Below are positions 60,875-64,000 of a DNA stretch of 64,000 nucleotides, in pieces. The position numbers and the translations under genes are program-made. The stretch is from the IMG/VR virus record IMGVR_UViG_3300001683_000001, positions 1 through 64,000 of that record; one strand, 5' to 3'. How positions within the stretch are numbered: the first letter of the stretch is position 1; every line of letters begins with the position of its first letter. Source of the DNA: a virus. The notes under the pieces are model-generated. The model ran no database searches. It was not told the origin of the DNA and was given only the letters and a program-made list of their open reading frames with translations.

Positions 60875-60945
60875 TAGAGCGCGTCGAGGGTATTTGGGCT
60901 GTATGGGGGCCTCGGAGGGCATAGACGCGCTCTATCACGCCGTAG
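60875..60945 (+). repeat. Repeat B copy with 11-pair stem
   Basis: TAGAGCGCGTC (60875-60885) pairs with GACGCGCTCTA (60924-60934). The loop has GGGGGCCTCGG. Confidence 0.7.
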
Positions 60946-61033
60946 GGAGGGTGTATGGGGCTGTTCAACGCCGCCTCCTACCCATCGAATCTCACAGAAT
61001 GGTGAATAGCCTCAAGAGTCCCTCAACAATCCA

Positions 61034-61333
61034 ATGGACACCATGATGGATTACAGCATCGTTTGGACAACGGCAGGGAAGGAGATGGTCGGCCACGACA
61101 TTCACGGTGACGAACTCATCAAGGTCACTACGGGTGGAACCCATTGGGATTTCATCTTCATTCGTCATGGAGGATTTGGGAAGGTCAGAGTAGGAGCAGG
61201 TTGTCGCTACAACCCTCTCGCTATGATTGAGCAGATGCACACCCATCTATTGAACGAGGACAGCATTGAAAACGACATCGAGATGAGCGACATCATTGAC
61301 TTCTCAAAATCCCTCAGACGCAGGTGGGGATGA
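61034..61333 (+). CDS. Small unknown protein, first of a paralogous pair
   Basis: 99 residues. It shares with the next protein a middle segment of the form GxGCxxxPxAxIEQM (AGCRYNPLAMIEQM here). Strand-rich first half. The stop overlaps the following start. Function unknown. Confidence 0.5.
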   Translation: MDTMMDYSIVWTTAGKEMVGHDIHGDELIKVTTGGTHWDFIFIRHGGFGKVRVGAGCRYNPLAMIEQMHTHLLNEDSIENDIEMSDIIDFSKSLRRRWG

Positions 61334-61611
61334 TGCTCACTTGGGTCAGAGCAATTGGAGCCGCGACCCATCTATTCGCATACGGCTTGAATATGGAACT
61401 CCTTGCTCATCTCGTTGAGCATGAAGACAGGTGGGTGATGAACGCTGGCGGGAGGCAATTCACGGTAGCAGGGAATGGCTGTGCCGACCCTGTTGCATTC
61501 ATCGAGCAGATGGTATCTCCGACTTTGCCGAAGACCATTCACATCGAGGATTCGTGGATAGTTCAGTTCTACCCTCCCAATGGTGAATCGTGGGAAGTTT
61601 GGGGCGAGTGA
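61330..61611 (+). CDS. Small unknown protein, second of a paralogous pair
   Basis: 93 residues. NGCADPVAFIEQM matches the segment in the preceding protein, so the two came from a duplication. Two ATG codons lie at 61330 and 61333; both overlap the upstream stop. Function unknown. Confidence 0.5.
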   Translation: MMLTWVRAIGAATHLFAYGLNMELLAHLVEHEDRWVMNAGGRQFTVAGNGCADPVAFIEQMVSPTLPKTIHIEDSWIVQFYPPNGESWEVWGE

Positions 61612-61631
61612 TTTCGCTTCCTAACATCGGC

Positions 61632-61785
61632 CTGATAACGGTGGGATTTCAACAAAATGTTCTGTGGAACATGCCCGTCCCTCGCGGGCGCAGGTGCGCC
61701 CCCGCGTGCGCGCGCGCGCGTAGGCGCATGTCCGAGCGGATGCCCGCCCACGCACGCAGGGCGCGAGCGCGAGGTTCCCGACACC
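61632..61785. repeat. Motif D variant, repeat A palindrome and CG stretch
   Basis: CTGATAACGGTGGGA (61632-61646), ATGTTCTGTGGAACAT (61657-61672), then CCTCGCGGGCGCAGGTGCGC... . The motif has no start codon at the usual distance; the fibre gene begins about 180 bases further on. Confidence 0.6.
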
Positions 61786-61828
61786 GTGAAAACCCGCCAA
61801 TCGTCAGACTATTGGTTGAGGTCAGGCT

Positions 61829-64000
<2,172 letters not shown>

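Overview
The window reads as most of the genome of a tailed dsDNA virus of an archaeon, most likely a magrovirus-type virus of marine Poseidoniales (Marine Group II). The basis is the combination of HK97-type head and long-tail genes (portal, prohead protease, capsid, tail tube, frameshifted chaperone pair, tape measure, terminase) with an archaeal replisome: family B polymerase, RFC-like clamp loader, sliding clamp, AEP primase with a fused PriL-like cysteine cluster, XPF/ERCC4 nuclease and XPD/DinG-like helicase. No RNA polymerase, integrase, rRNA or tRNA was seen. Both ends of the window cut through genes. The taxonomic call is an inference from gene content; no search could be run.

Layout. 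1-8510 (+): tightly overlapping small accessory genes, many with zinc-ribbon cysteines, two papain/transglutaminase-like proteins and a SprT-like peptidase. 8890-9938 (-): P-loop kinase operon. 10202-11640 (+): membrane and holin-like proteins and a host-like surface protein. 11836-13045 (-): operon with two very small leader genes. 13284-31112 (+): head and tail module (portal-MuF, gp10-like, protease-scaffold, capsid, connectors, SAP protein, HNH, tail tube, G/G-T chaperones, tape measure, 1567-residue PKD tail protein, baseplate hub). 31435-34096: zincin and large terminase. 34225-49887: helicase, a second zincin, P-loop ATPase, SSB-like protein, Sak4-like ATPase, Cas4/RecB-like nuclease, RFC-like protein, NTP-PPase-like protein and PolB. 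50079-58512: CobS-like AAA+ and CobT-like VWA proteins flanking a second clamp-loader ATPase, sliding clamp, primase and XPF nuclease. 58709-64000: unknown proteins and a collagen-like tail fibre that runs off the end.

The most unusual content lies between the genes, where four repeated non-coding systems occur. (A) About 23 copies of a palindrome ATGTTC-N4-GAACAT, usually joined to a CG-alternating hairpin; five copies lie in frame inside genes, including PolB. (B) Long inverted repeats (TAGAGCGCGTC...GACGCGCTCTA) at the 3' ends of operons, with changed but still complementary arms. (C) Four copies of an approximately 80-base upstream element, each followed by a different perfect inverted repeat that encloses the start codon; they drive two zincin operons, the kinase operon and the 325-residue protein operon. 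(D) TTCAAGACGGTGGGR placed exactly 15-17 bases before the start codon of ten operons, mostly replication genes. Together C and D suggest at least two distinct virus-specific expression classes.
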